Positions 1 through 9,270 of a DNA stretch of 64,000 nt are shown piece by piece (position 1 is the first letter of the stretch; every line of letters begins with the position of its first letter). The DNA is from Legionella santicrucis (lineage in GTDB: Bacteria; Pseudomonadota; Gammaproteobacteria; Legionellales; Legionellaceae), in contig NZ_LNYU01000091.1 of the NCBI RefSeq assembly GCF_001468135.1, positions 161,768-225,767 on the forward strand, in the 5' to 3' direction. The translations under genes were made by a program, and so were the position numbers. The notes beneath the pieces were generated by a model. It had not been told where the DNA came from and searched no databases. It saw nothing but the letters and a program-made list of their open reading frames with translations.

Positions 1-1
1 T

Positions 2-2803
2 GGGGAGTTATGTCTGCAATTACAAGGCCTGCGCTTGAAGGCTGTCACATCAGCAAATTCGCTGCTTTCTTCGCACATTTACTATAAGGTGCAGTGGCAT
101 GAGCATACACTACAACCTGTTATTAAAGAACATCTTCAGAATCAATCCTGGATAGTGATTTATGACGGCAGTACCCATTCAGAGTTGGTGCAGCAATTAA
201 AAAATACAATTCCGAATTTAATCTTTGTGAGTTGGGCAGATGAACGTCTGCAAATCAGTGATGCCCAATGGCAAATTTCTGCACATAGTTTGCAAGATTA
301 TTTATGGCTATGGCAATGTTACCAGCCTAAACATATTGTTTATATTAGCTCTATGGCAAATGATCTTTCCCTGGAATCTGTGTCGGAGCAAACCTGGGCG
401 TTGATAGTACTAGCCCAATCCTTAAGCAAGCATAAAATTCCGCTTAACCTTTTTGTTCTCACCTGGGAAGCACAACATCCCTTTGATAAGAATCATCTAG
501 CGTGCTCGGCATTGCCTAATTTGACCCGCGTTATAGAAAATGAAGTACCTTTTATTAATATTAAGGCCATAGATATCGATAGAGAAACTTCTTCCCAGCA
601 TATTCTTGCTGAATTGCTTTCATCGTTATCCTGCGACACTGTCGTTTATAGGAATAATGTTCGCTATATTCAACAAATTGAGCAGGGACAAGTGAAAAAA
701 AATGAATTTCAAAATATATCTTTGAGTGAGCATAATGTTGAGTTGAAAATAACTCAACCTGGCTTATTGGATAGTCTCTTTTTTATCTCTGCTCCGATAA
801 GAAAGCCTACGGCAAATGAAATTCAAATTAAAGTGTATGCCAGCGCGCTTAATTTCAAAGATTTATTAAAATTATCTAACAAACTGGATGATAAAATTAC
901 TGACAATACTTTTTTTGGTGATTCACTTGGTATGGAGGTAGCCGGTGTGATCACTGATATAGGATCGCAGGTGACGGGTTTTCAATGTGGTGACGAAGTC
1001 ATCGCACCCTTGCCTCAAAATTTCTCTTCATATGCTTATGTCGATCAACGTTATGTTCTGCGCAAACCGAGTACGCTTGATTTTTATCAAGCCCCGGTAT
1101 TAACAGGTTTTTTGGCGGCTTACCGTGGATTAGTGCAAATTGCCGATATTCAACCAGGTGAAAAAGTCCTTATTCATAATGCAACAGGCGGAGTGGGGAT
1201 AGCAGCAATTCAAATAGCACAATGGAAACAAGCAGAAATTTATGCAACTGCTGGCACTACAGAAAAACGAGCCTATCTTCAAACGCTAGGTATTAAATAT
1301 ATCTACGATTCAAGAACCTCATTATTCAAAGAGCAAGTATTGCGTGACACCTATGGTTATGGGGTTGATGTAGTGATTAATTCTATCGCAGGCGACGCGT
1401 TGATACATAGTTTTAATTTATTAGCGCCATATGGTCGGTTTATAGAAATTGGCAAGAGAGATATAGCTGAAAACACGCTTCTGCCTATGCAGGCATTTAA
1501 TCAGAATATTAGCTTTTCAGCGATTGATATTGACCGCATGCTTGTAAATAAAATGGATAGTATTTCAGCCATGTCAAAAACCATCTTGGCTCTGTTCGAA
1601 GAAGGTATTTTAACTCCACAGCCTGTTAAAGTTTTTCCAGCATCAGCAATTAAAGATGCTTTTCATTTTATGTTACAAAGTAAGCATATAGGCAAAATAG
1701 TTATTGATTATAAAAATCAGCAGTGTCCCGTAGCAATCCCATGTAAAACAGTCGATAGCCAGGCGTCATATATTGTTACTGGAGGTACTTCAGGGTTTGG
1801 TCTTGAAGCAGGAACATTACTTGCTAGAGAAGGTGCGGGCAAGGTGTATTTATTAAGCCGTCACGGACAAAGGGATCTTTCTTTGCCTTATGCCAATCTT
1901 GAAGCCAGGGCATTGGATGTCAGTGATAAAAAAGCTTTAACTGCATTATTTGTTGAGATTAGTCAAAGCCCATTTCCCCTGAAAGGTATTGTGCATAGCG
2001 CCATGGTTTTGGATGACTCTTTAATTCATCAACTCGAACGAGAGCAATTTGATAGGGTTTTACAACCTAAGGTAGCAGGAGCTATTAATTTACATGAGTT
2101 AACCGAAACACTGGATCTGGATTTTTTTATAGTGTTCTCATCAATTTCATCGCTTATTGGAACTATAGGTCAAGCAAGCTACGTGGTAGCGAATGGCTTT
2201 TTAGATGCACTTGCTGATTATCGCCAACAGCATGATTTACCTTGCACTTCAATTAATTGGGGTGTATTTACACAAACAGGTGTTGTGGCCCGTAGTGAAT
2301 ATTTACAACCGCTTTTAAATACTGCAGGTATTAAAGGATTTAATAATGATACGGCATTACACATTCTAAATAATTTGTTCTGCGCACCTTCTCAGTCTTT
2401 AGGTATATTCGATATTGACTGGGAGCAGTGGTCAAAACAGTATAAAAAAATGGCATCAAAATCTTTATTTAACTCACTACTAACGCAAAATAAGGAACAC
2501 GAATTGACACACTCTTCATTACATGAAGAGTTAATGTTATTACCTGACAATGCAAGAATGGATCAACTAAGCCAAATAATTAGAGATAAACTAGCTGTTA
2601 TTTTAAAAATGCAAGCGACACAAATCGATATTAACGAAAATATAACTTATTACGGCGTAGATTCTATTTTAGCTATAGAGTTGGTTAATCTGTTACGATC
2701 GACTCTGGAAATAACCCTATCGCCTGCTGATTTTATGGAGGGTAAAAGCATTAAAGAGTTAGCAGGTTTATTAAATGCACGGTATCAACCTATCTCGGCT
2801 TAA
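2..2803 (+). CDS. Type I polyketide synthase, C-terminal part (5' partial): pseudo-KR, ER, KR, ACP
   Basis: The frame is open to the left edge, so the true start lies outside the window; the first in-window start codon (TTG at 35) has no reason to be used. Numbering from that TTG, about 1-220 looks like the post-DH structural KR half. An enoyl reductase follows (about 233-555, NADPH motif ATGGVGIAAIQIA near 382), then a ketoreductase (about 578-775, TGGTSGFGLEAG near 582, active-site region with SSISS and Y about 716). The protein ends in an acyl carrier domain with phosphopantetheine serine in VDSILAIEL (Ser877). There is no thioesterase or reductase after the ACP, so the chain must be released by another protein. 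This module half would fully reduce the beta-carbon. The stop overlaps the convergent acyltransferase gene by 4 bases. The product is unknown. Confidence 0.9.
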   Translation, partial: GELCLQLQGLRLKAVTSANSLLSSHIYYKVQWHEHTLQPVIKEHLQNQSWIVIYDGSTHSELVQQLKNTIPNLIFVSWADERLQISDAQWQISAHSLQDYLWLWQCYQPKHIVYISSMANDLSLESVSEQTWALIVLAQSLSKHKIPLNLFVLTWEAQHPFDKNHLACSALPNLTRVIENEVPFINIKAIDIDRETSSQHILAELLSSLSCDTVVYRNNVRYIQQIEQGQVKKNEFQNISLSEHNVELKITQPGLLDSLFFISAPIRKPTANEIQIKVYASALNFKDLLKLSNKLDDKITDNTFFGDSLGMEVAGVITDIGSQVTGFQCGDEVIAPLPQNFSSYAYVDQRYVLRKPSTLDFYQAPVLTGFLAAYRGLVQIADIQPGEKVLIHNATGGVGIAAIQIAQWKQAEIYATAGTTEKRAYLQTLGIKYIYDSRTSLFKEQVLRDTYGYGVDVVINSIAGDALIHSFNLLAPYGRFIEIGKRDIAENTLLPMQAFNQNISFSAIDIDRMLVNKMDSISAMSKTILALFEEGILTPQPVKVFPASAIKDAFHFMLQSKHIGKIVIDYKNQQCPVAIPCKTVDSQASYIVTGGTSGFGLEAGTLLAREGAGKVYLLSRHGQRDLSLPYANLEARALDVSDKKALTALFVEISQSPFPLKGIVHSAMVLDDSLIHQLEREQFDRVLQPKVAGAINLHELTETLDLDFFIVFSSISSLIGTIGQASYVVANGFLDALADYRQQHDLPCTSINWGVFTQTGVVARSEYLQPLLNTAGIKGFNNDTALHILNNLFCAPSQSLGIFDIDWEQWSKQYKKMASKSLFNSLLTQNKEHELTHSSLHEELMLLPDNARMDQLSQIIRDKLAVILKMQATQIDINENITYYGVDSILAIELVNLLRSTLEITLSPADFMEGKSIKELAGLLNARYQPISA

Positions 2804-3360
2804 CCCTCGAGATTGATCAAGGATTGAACCTGAATGGTCATTGCAATAACTGGTTGTTCATACCCTTCAGGCTTAATCCAGTCACTACAGGGACTGAATT
2901 GATAATGCTGGTAATACGGCACCATCTCTTCGTGTGCTTCGATAAAGATACGCTGGATATTTTTATCTCTTGCATGAGTTAATACTGTTTGCAGTAAACA
3001 GTAAGAGACTGAGGTATGATGATATTCCGGCAATATACAAAAAAAACTGAATAATGCACAGTTGTCTGTCAGATAATGAGCCGGCACCTTATGATCTTTT
3101 AATATAAAATTGTCTGTACTTTCCAGACAGCTGAAAGGAGTTACACGCAAGGTCCCTACTGGATTATCATTGATGCTAGCTAGGAACAGATAAGATATAT
3201 CGTCAATTTGGTTGGAGAATAGTTGAAGCCCATGATTCATGCCAGGAGGACTATGATGCTTATATACCTGACTAAAGATATAATACCGTAATCTAAATAT
3301 CTTTTCTCTTTGCTGGATATCCCGCTTACTGACAAGTTTAATATCAATATGTTCTTTCAT
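2800..3360 (-). CDS. GNAT-fold acyltransferase, LuxI/FeeM (N-acyl amino acid synthase)-like
   Basis: A protein of about 186 residues whose N-terminal half (RLRYYIFSQVYKHH, then DDISYLFLASINDNPVGTLR) resembles the autoinducer-synthase and N-acyl amino acid synthase branch of the GNAT fold. These enzymes take an acyl chain from an ACP and put it on an amine. The C-terminal half (HARDKNIQRIFIEAHEEMVPYYQHYQF) is also typical of GNAT folds. An ATG 48 bases upstream (3408) is open, but the ATG at 3360 gives a better family-like N-terminus. The gene converges on the polyketide synthase and the two share the palindrome TTAA for both stop codons. Offloading of the PKS-bound acyl chain is an attractive inference, not shown. 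Family assignment is by pattern only. Confidence 0.6.
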   Translation of the reverse strand: MKEHIDIKLVSKRDIQQREKIFRLRYYIFSQVYKHHSPPGMNHGLQLFSNQIDDISYLFLASINDNPVGTLRVTPFSCLESTDNFILKDHKVPAHYLTDNCALFSFFCILPEYHHTSVSYCLLQTVLTHARDKNIQRIFIEAHEEMVPYYQHYQFSPCSDWIKPEGYEQPVIAMTIQVQSLINLEG

Positions 3361-3652
3361 GTGAAACTCTCTATGGGGACAAAAGATTGAATGTAACTCA
3401 AGGGTCATGAAACGTCTATTTTTATAAACTATTTTCGCATTAGTTATTAAAAAATCTTCAAAACCAATTCTTTTGATTTGAATAAATTAATCAATAAATT
3501 TTTAGAAAATACTCCAAAAAAGATCTGGTGCGTACATCAGGCCCAGTTTTTTGTAACTTTGTCGACCTATTTAACCGCATTATCCGTACCGTGAGTAAAT
3601 CTTAATTGGCTATAATTAATATATATTATTGGTTTTAAGAGAATAAGTTAAA

Positions 3653-5656
3653 ATGCACCTCTCCCATATAGATTTTTTATTACCTGAACCTCAACACGCC
3701 GTTCATAGGTCTACTGAAATTCCGAGATTATCTAATCCAGAAGAAGCTCTTTCTCATTTCAAAAAAAACTATCCAAGAGATAGATTATGGCAATTAGCTG
3801 TGGATGGTGCTCTTTATTCCCCTTGGGAGTGCGCCTATCAGGCACGACATGATGCAGGATATGATTCTAAATTGAAGGATAAAAAAAGACCTGAAAGAGG
3901 TTGGAGACTTTATGAATTAAGAGAACCAGGAAGTCTTGCGGCATTTTTTAGAGGCTTAAAAAGAGCCATGCAAGATATAGAGGACAAAACTATTAGTGAA
4001 CAATTAATAAAAGACTTGCATGCAGCTGTCAGTATCAATGTGAATGGAGAAATGATAGAAGAACTAAAGCCTGGCGAGTTTAAACAACGAGAGAACCAAT
4101 TTACAATTTATTTTGAAAAAAAACGCGTCACAGTAAAAGGTTTAAAAGATTTTCTTGATAAATTAGAAAATAAGAAATTTGGCGATATTAAAGATAACGA
4201 TTCAGCTATCTTATTGTATTTTAAAAATAAAAGTCAAAATACACCGTTGTTTTGTGAGAACTTTGCAAAAATTAAAGCAAAATACCATCTAGCAAATAAC
4301 GAAGAGCTTGCTCAATTTATTCTGGATAATTGTATTGGTTATAATTACAACGCCCCATGGCCGAATTATGTTAAAAGTTTATTAAAAGAAGCTATAGAAG
4401 AATATAATACAGAGCTTACTGAATTATATAATAATACGAATCCTGATCCCGATGCTATTTTAGAGTTGATCGGGAAAACGATTGAAACCTGTGAACAAAT
4501 TCATCCCTTTATTGATGCCAATGGCAGAACTTTTGTTAATTTACTTTTAAATCGATTGTTAATACAAAATGGTTTTCCCCCCGCTACATTTTTTCAGCCA
4601 AATCTTTTTGATGCACATGATTACCATGTGGAAGTTTTAAAGCGTGCCATGCTGAATACCTTAGAAATTTATAAAGGCCAAAATGTGTTTGGTTTTAATA
4701 TAAGAGAGATGTGTAAAGAAGATCAGGAGTTTTTTAATCCATGTAATCTCTATTTAATATCTCTAGATGATAAAGCACAAATAGATAAGAATACTTTAAA
4801 AAGAGCAAGGGAAAAGGGCACACCTATCTTAATTAAAATAGGAGATAAATTTCAAATATATGGCGACTCACGAGGAAATGGGATGTGGAATTTCACCGAA
4901 ATTGAAGACTCGAATTTTAATCTTAGGGCATTACCTTTTGAGGAAGGAATCATTAAACGTGATAATCCACTATTCTCAACAGATCTTATCGAGCGATTAA
5001 AACCTGGCCATGTGTTTTTTGCAAATTTTTGCGAATTGGAAGAATTTGAAAAAATGAGTGATTCTTCCCCATTGGATCAAGAAATGCTAAGAAAGCTCTT
5101 GAAAAATGCACTCATTAGGGATGATGTTGAAAAGTTTATTGAGCTTTTAGAAGAGGGGGTAAATCTAGAAGACATCAATGAAGTACCTATTTTATTTTTT
5201 GCGATTTCGCAAAATGCCTCTGATATTGCTCGTTACCTGCAAGAGAAAGGAATATGCAAGTCTGATGCTGCATTTAAGGGAGAAACACCCTTAATGTATG
5301 CGATAAAAAACAATAAAAAATGTGTGAACATTTTAGCAGAATATATAGATGACATTGATGCATTAGAAAAAGCCAAAAGACTGTGCAAGCAAGACTCAGA
5401 GGACCATTTCGATCTTGACCGAAGAATCCAAACATTAAAAAAAGCAAACAAAGGTTTAAAGGATAAAACTTCTCAGCAATCATCTCAAACAGCGACTCAA
5501 ACTTCCCCACCCCACTTGGAATCCTCAATAAATTTCTCTTATTCAATAAGCAAGAGAACAACAATTTTTTCACCAAATGCATCTAAAGAAGCGTCACAAA
5601 CAAATTCTACTGAAGCTAAGACGAGCTCAACTTTGCAATCAAGAAAACCTAAGTGA
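3653..5656 (+). CDS. Fic-domain protein with C-terminal ankyrin repeats, candidate Dot/Icm effector
   Basis: The 667-residue protein carries a Fic core motif HPFIDANGR at residues 284-292, preceded by the usual helix (IGKTIETCEQI). Fic enzymes transfer AMP, other nucleotides or phosphocholine to target hydroxyls. The canonical motif is HxFx(D/E)GNGRxxR; here Ala replaces the first Gly and the final Arg position is Val295. About 478-570 contains two to three ankyrin-like repeats (VPILFFAISQNASDIARYL, ETPLMYAIKNN). The last 60 residues are Ser/Thr/Gln-rich and end in SRKPK, compatible with a Dot/Icm translocation tail. No signal peptide or membrane segment. Fic plus ankyrin recalls Legionella AnkX, but the length and layout differ, so orthology is not claimed. 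TATAAT at 3611-3616 is a possible -10. Confidence 0.8.
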   Translation: MHLSHIDFLLPEPQHAVHRSTEIPRLSNPEEALSHFKKNYPRDRLWQLAVDGALYSPWECAYQARHDAGYDSKLKDKKRPERGWRLYELREPGSLAAFFRGLKRAMQDIEDKTISEQLIKDLHAAVSINVNGEMIEELKPGEFKQRENQFTIYFEKKRVTVKGLKDFLDKLENKKFGDIKDNDSAILLYFKNKSQNTPLFCENFAKIKAKYHLANNEELAQFILDNCIGYNYNAPWPNYVKSLLKEAIEEYNTELTELYNNTNPDPDAILELIGKTIETCEQIHPFIDANGRTFVNLLLNRLLIQNGFPPATFFQPNLFDAHDYHVEVLKRAMLNTLEIYKGQNVFGFNIREMCKEDQEFFNPCNLYLISLDDKAQIDKNTLKRAREKGTPILIKIGDKFQIYGDSRGNGMWNFTEIEDSNFNLRALPFEEGIIKRDNPLFSTDLIERLKPGHVFFANFCELEEFEKMSDSSPLDQEMLRKLLKNALIRDDVEKFIELLEEGVNLEDINEVPILFFAISQNASDIARYLQEKGICKSDAAFKGETPLMYAIKNNKKCVNILAEYIDDIDALEKAKRLCKQDSEDHFDLDRRIQTLKKANKGLKDKTSQQSSQTATQTSPPHLESSINFSYSISKRTTIFSPNASKEASQTNSTEAKTSSTLQSRKPK

Positions 5657-6042
5657 CACAAACTCGGTAGATAATAATCAATATTTAAAAATTTAACGCC
5701 ATATTCTCATTATAAGAGCGGTATTTGTGAGTATAATTTATTGAGTACTATGAAATAATTATAAGCTGAACTAATTTTTTGAGATGGTTGGATGTTTTTT
5801 AAAAATGACACACTTGTTCAATCAAAAATTTTTAATTGCACAGATAATTATATGTATATTGCAAAAGTACAAATGAAACAGAAAGTTCTTTAATGCTGTA
5901 AAACCAACTGGCAAAAGGTAGATTATCATCACTTCTGTTACCAACAATTGAATTCTAATGCCTTTTATCTTAACATCAGAACTAAATATCAAAGCCTATA
6001 TAGAGTACAAACCTTCGAATTTATAAACTAGAGATTACTTTT
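5657..6042. other. Intergenic stretch without a recognised gene
   Basis: This 386-base, very AT-rich gap separates the Fic gene from the queuosine-precursor transporter. No open frame with a convincing start, no terminator hairpin and no tRNA is visible. A preQ1 riboswitch was looked for because of the downstream gene and not found. Confidence 0.5.
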
Positions 6043-6678
6043 TTGATTCAGAATAAAATTTCAGCACTTAGACTTCTTACAGTTGCACATGTTTTTTTTA
6101 TAACTATCAGCAATATATTAGTACAATACCCTTTTGAACTCTTTGGTTTTCACACTACTTGGGGGGCTTTTACTTATCCCTTCATTTTTATTTTGACCGA
6201 TCTGACTACTCGGCTCTCTAATGCCAAGACAGCTCGAAGCATCATTTTTCTTAGTATGATTCCCGGATTACTCATCTCCTATTTTATAGCAAGCTCTATT
6301 GAAATTCTTGGAGCCTTAAGCTGGAATAGTTTTTTTGCAATACACTATATGCCTTTACGTATTGCATTAGGATGCTTCGTTGCCTATGTCATTGGCCAGT
6401 TTATGGATATCTTTATTTTTCAACGCCTTCGAAATAGCTCATCTTGGTGGGTGGCTCCTGCTCTTTCAACTACAATAGGAAATATAATAGATACCCTTTT
6501 GTTTTTTACTATTGCGTTTTACCATAGTACCCATCCTTTTTTGAGCCAACATTGGCCGGAAATAGCCATCGTTGATGTCTGTTTTAAAATTATAATCAGT
6601 CTGATAGCCTTTGTTCCTATCTATGGCTGCGTGTTACATTTTTTTAGTATCATATATAGGGATAAAGTTACGGCATAA
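6043..6678 (+). CDS. yhhQ: Queuosine precursor transporter, YhhQ/VUT family
   Basis: An integral membrane protein of 211 residues with about six hydrophobic segments, matching the YhhQ (DUF165/VUT) family that imports 7-cyano- or 7-aminomethyl-7-deazaguanine for tRNA queuosine. Family-like signatures are the early NILVQYPFELFG region, GAFTYPFIFILTDLTTR (the conserved F-P-x-x-x-L-x-D-x-x pattern) and the C-terminal WVAPALSTTIGNIIDTLLFF. The start used is a TTG with AGAG about nine bases upstream; no ATG lies near the expected N-terminus. It stands alone, with no queuosine biosynthesis gene beside it. Confidence 0.85.
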   Translation: MIQNKISALRLLTVAHVFFITISNILVQYPFELFGFHTTWGAFTYPFIFILTDLTTRLSNAKTARSIIFLSMIPGLLISYFIASSIEILGALSWNSFFAIHYMPLRIALGCFVAYVIGQFMDIFIFQRLRNSSSWWVAPALSTTIGNIIDTLLFFTIAFYHSTHPFLSQHWPEIAIVDVCFKIIISLIAFVPIYGCVLHFFSIIYRDKVTA

Positions 6679-6890
6679 TCACTAAAATTTAGAGTTATTT
6701 CACCTATTAATAACTCCGATATATTCAGCCATCCACTAGGTGTTGAGGCTGCTCGTTTTCGCATAATAAAATTTTAGCCCATGATCTATCATTGGTTATC
6801 TTCCAGTCCTTCAATATTTGGAGGATGGCAAATGTAATGATTGCTTGAAATTGGGCTTAGTTGACTAATATAAAAAAAGTGGGTTTGGTC

Positions 6891-7736
6891 ATGATAAAAG
6901 TTGGACAATTTAATAAATTAAAAATGGTACGAGAGGCTCCTTTTGGGGTGTATCTTCAAGGAGGAGAGTGGGGGGAAATTTTATTACCCAATAAATTTGT
7001 CCCTAAAAACGCTTTAGTTGGTGATATGCTGAATGTATTTATTTATTTTGATTCAGATGACAAAATTATAGCGACAACAGTACGCCCCCATGCCAAATTA
7101 GGTAACTGTGCTTTTTTAAAAGTGATTGATGTGAATTCTGTAGGAGCTTTTCTTGATTGGGGATTAGATAAAGATTTATTGGTACCCAAACCAGAACAAC
7201 ACCGCCCTATGGAAAAGGGAAAATCTTATCTTGTCTATTTAAAGCAAGACAATCAAGGACGCATTATTGCAAGCTCAAAAATCGATTATTTTTTGGATAG
7301 AACAGCAGCTCACTTTAAGCCAGGTGAAGAGGTTAGTCTACTTATTGCGGATAGTACACCGTTAGGACGAAAAGTAATTATCAACAACAGTCACTGGGGA
7401 TTAATCCATGCAGGTGATATTTTTCAAACATTAATTTATGGCGAAAAAATAAAAGGGTACATTAAGAAGGTACGTGAAGATAATAAAATTGATGTTGTTT
7501 TAAGACAAATAGGACAAAATAGTATTAATGAATTAGCGCAACGAATTTTATCAAAACTTGAACATCATGATGGTTTTTTAGCATTGCATGACAAAAGCTC
7601 TCCTGCAGAAATTCAGCAAATATTTGCTGAGAGCAAAAAAAATTTTAAAAGTGCATTGGGGCAACTATATAAACGAGGTTTGATTGATATTGAAGAGAAA
7701 GGTATTCGTTTACAGACAGAAAAAAAGAGGCGCTAA
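6891..7736 (+). CDS. cvfB: S1-like RNA-binding protein, CvfB/YitL family
   Basis: Start placed at the ATG giving MIKVGQFNKLKMVREAPFG, the typical CvfB N-terminus, rather than the TTG at 6861. The 281-residue protein has S1-type beta-barrel repeats (VGAFLDWGLDKDLLVPK is the classic repeat signature around residues 85-101) and a C-terminal winged-helix segment (AEIQQIFAESKKNFKSALG, then LYKRGLIDIEEKGIRL). CvfB-like proteins bind RNA and affect virulence gene expression in Gram-positives; the role in Legionella is not known. It is monocistronic in this window. Confidence 0.88.
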   Translation: MIKVGQFNKLKMVREAPFGVYLQGGEWGEILLPNKFVPKNALVGDMLNVFIYFDSDDKIIATTVRPHAKLGNCAFLKVIDVNSVGAFLDWGLDKDLLVPKPEQHRPMEKGKSYLVYLKQDNQGRIIASSKIDYFLDRTAAHFKPGEEVSLLIADSTPLGRKVIINNSHWGLIHAGDIFQTLIYGEKIKGYIKKVREDNKIDVVLRQIGQNSINELAQRILSKLEHHDGFLALHDKSSPAEIQQIFAESKKNFKSALGQLYKRGLIDIEEKGIRLQTEKKRR

Positions 7737-8049
7737 TAAAAAAGCTTATCTATTACAACTTTTTATCTTTTGTATTTTGGCGATCCAATAAATCCATAAA
7801 ATCCTTTTTTATTTTGTCTCATTTTATGATAGATAAGGTAATAGGAATGATGTTTACTTTGATGTATTGCCAAAGCCCGTCTTTGAATTTTTCCTAACAG
7901 GAAGATCACAGACATCTGTAAAGTATCTTTCCAAATACCGATGATCACCTGCTGGTAATGGGCGTTGTTAAAAAGCCACTCATTTAAGCAGCCCCATTGA
8001 CTGAATTAAAAAAGCTTTAATCATTTTTCATCCCCTCCTTCAACATCAG
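7737..8049. other. Intergenic stretch; only a weak 61-codon open frame
   Basis: The gap lies between the cvfB stop and the convergent ChaB gene. The only open frame is a GTG-started one on the minus strand (7763-7948), with a Lys/Tyr/His-rich product of no recognised family and no good ribosome site. It is not called as a gene. Confidence 0.4.
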
Positions 8050-8277
8050 TTATTTTTTTACCCACTCTCCTTCAGAGTTTTTTTCATATTCTTTTTTTAC
8101 TGCATTCCAGGCAACTGCATGAGCAGTCTCTTCTCTGTCACGATCTCCCTGCCTTTTCTCTGGTTCATCATATTGATCCCATGCATTATTATATGCTTCC
8201 TTATAAATTTCCTGTGCATGTTTAGGCAAGTTATCCTTAACGCTATCAGGTAGGTCAGTGATTTTTTTATATGGCAT
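8050..8277 (-). CDS. chaB: ChaB family protein
   Basis: A 75-residue soluble acidic protein with the ChaB signature: MPYKKITDLPDSVKDNLPKH, then AYNNAWDQYDEP and EETAHAVAWNAVKKEYEKN, ending in WVKK. ChaB was first named as a cation transport regulator, but its biochemical role is unclear. A strong AGGAG precedes the ATG by about six bases. It is the last of three small minus-strand genes (Csp, DUF3175, ChaB) beside the Ku/LigD genes, an association also seen in other bacteria, which hints at a stress or DNA-repair role. Confidence 0.9.
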   Translation of the reverse strand: MPYKKITDLPDSVKDNLPKHAQEIYKEAYNNAWDQYDEPEKRQGDRDREETAHAVAWNAVKKEYEKNSEGEWVKK

Positions 8278-8401
8278 CAGAGTCTCCTTTCTTTCATATA
8301 ATATGTTACAAAATGCAACCAGAATTTGTTATGGTGATTACTATGTCCTAAAATAATTCAATACTCATATTTTCTACCATGCAATTAATGAGTAAGATAT
8401 T

Positions 8402-8686
8402 TTATAGATTTTTTGTCTCTTTTAGTTTACTTAATTCATCCTTTGCCTCATTTAAAATATCTTTTTGCTCCTGAGATAGTTTCTTTCCAGCTCGATTAAT
8501 ATAAAAACTAAGCATAGACATAGCAGATTGATAAATTGAACCTTTTCGACGCGTACTTTTTTCAGCTGAATGTATTAAAGATTTAGCAATCTTTTTCGGA
8601 TCTTTCCAGGTAAAAACACCTTTTTCTAAATCTAAAGCATGACTCTTTTGAGTCACACTTCGAGACCATTTATCTTTCTTTGTCAT
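8402..8686 (-). CDS. DUF3175 domain protein
   Basis: The protein of about 94 residues is very basic and fits the DUF3175 family: KWSRSVTQKSHALDLEKGVF near the N-terminus, WKDPKKIAKSLIHSAE, then RKGSIYQSAMSMLSFYINRA. Start placed at the second ATG (8686), which gives MTKKDKWSRSV; the ATG at 8716 adds ten residues (MNCIYLKEFF) unlike the family. Function unknown; the family often lies near Ku or LigD, as here. It sits between csp and chaB in the same direction. Confidence 0.85.
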   Translation of the reverse strand: MTKKDKWSRSVTQKSHALDLEKGVFTWKDPKKIAKSLIHSAEKSTRRKGSIYQSAMSMLSFYINRAGKKLSQEQKDILNEAKDELSKLKETKNL

Positions 8687-8850
8687 AAAAAATTCTTTTA
8701 AATAGATACAATTCAACTAGTTACTTTCAAAAGATGACGAATTTGCTGACAATTATTGAGTAATAATCTACCGCAATTGTAGGAAAGATAACTACCCTAA
8801 CTCCTTTGCCTATAATTTTAGTTGATCAAAATAAAAACAATAAGAGCATG

Positions 8851-9060
8851 TTAATCGACAACCTGAACTTCTTCGGCACATAGCCCTTTTTGCCCATTTC
8901 CATATTTAAATAGAACCTTATCGCCTTCTTCGAGTGTTTTAAACCCACTTAGTTGAATGGAACTAAAATGTACAAAATAATCCTTGCCATTACTTTGAAT
9001 AAATCCGAATCCTTTGCGTTCGTTAAACCATTTAACAGTCCCTTTTATTTTTTCTGACAT
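8851..9060 (-). CDS. Cold shock domain protein (CspA family)
   Basis: A 69-residue single cold-shock domain with both RNP motifs intact: KGFGFIQ (RNP1) and DYFVHF (RNP2), after [19 protein letters not shown]. Such proteins bind single-stranded RNA and DNA and act as RNA chaperones in the cytoplasm. GGAAT sits about nine bases before the ATG. It is upstream of DUF3175 and ChaB on the same strand, but 164 bases of gap make co-transcription uncertain. Confidence 0.95.
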   Translation of the reverse strand: MSEKIKGTVKWFNERKGFGFIQSNGKDYFVHFSSIQLSGFKTLEEGDKVLFKYGNGQKGLCAEEVQVVD

Positions 9061-9270
9061 ATTTATTATTCCTTTATTAAATAATAATTTAGTTTCTATG
9101 CATTTCTATTCATTTTCAGATATAAATCATTAAAATGTGTTATTAATTTTCTGAATAAATTCCATTTCCATGATTTATTGATGAAGTATCTCTTAGTTTA
9201 GTTCTAGTTTTTTTTATACAATGATGGATCTTACTTATAAAAACTAAGGGAAATAGGGATGTATTAAAAA

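Noticed and set aside
5233..5582. Minus-strand open frames inside the Fic gene
   Set aside because: They are shadows of the long plus-strand gene, with Cys/Phe-rich composition typical of reversed coding.
5657..6042. Possible preQ1 riboswitch before the queuosine-precursor transporter
   Set aside because: No stretch gives the small pseudoknot pattern of preQ1-I or the larger preQ1-II fold by eye.
7763..7948. 61-codon minus-strand open frame after cvfB
   Set aside because: GTG start, no good ribosome site, composition like random AT-rich DNA, no family recognised. Not called as a gene.
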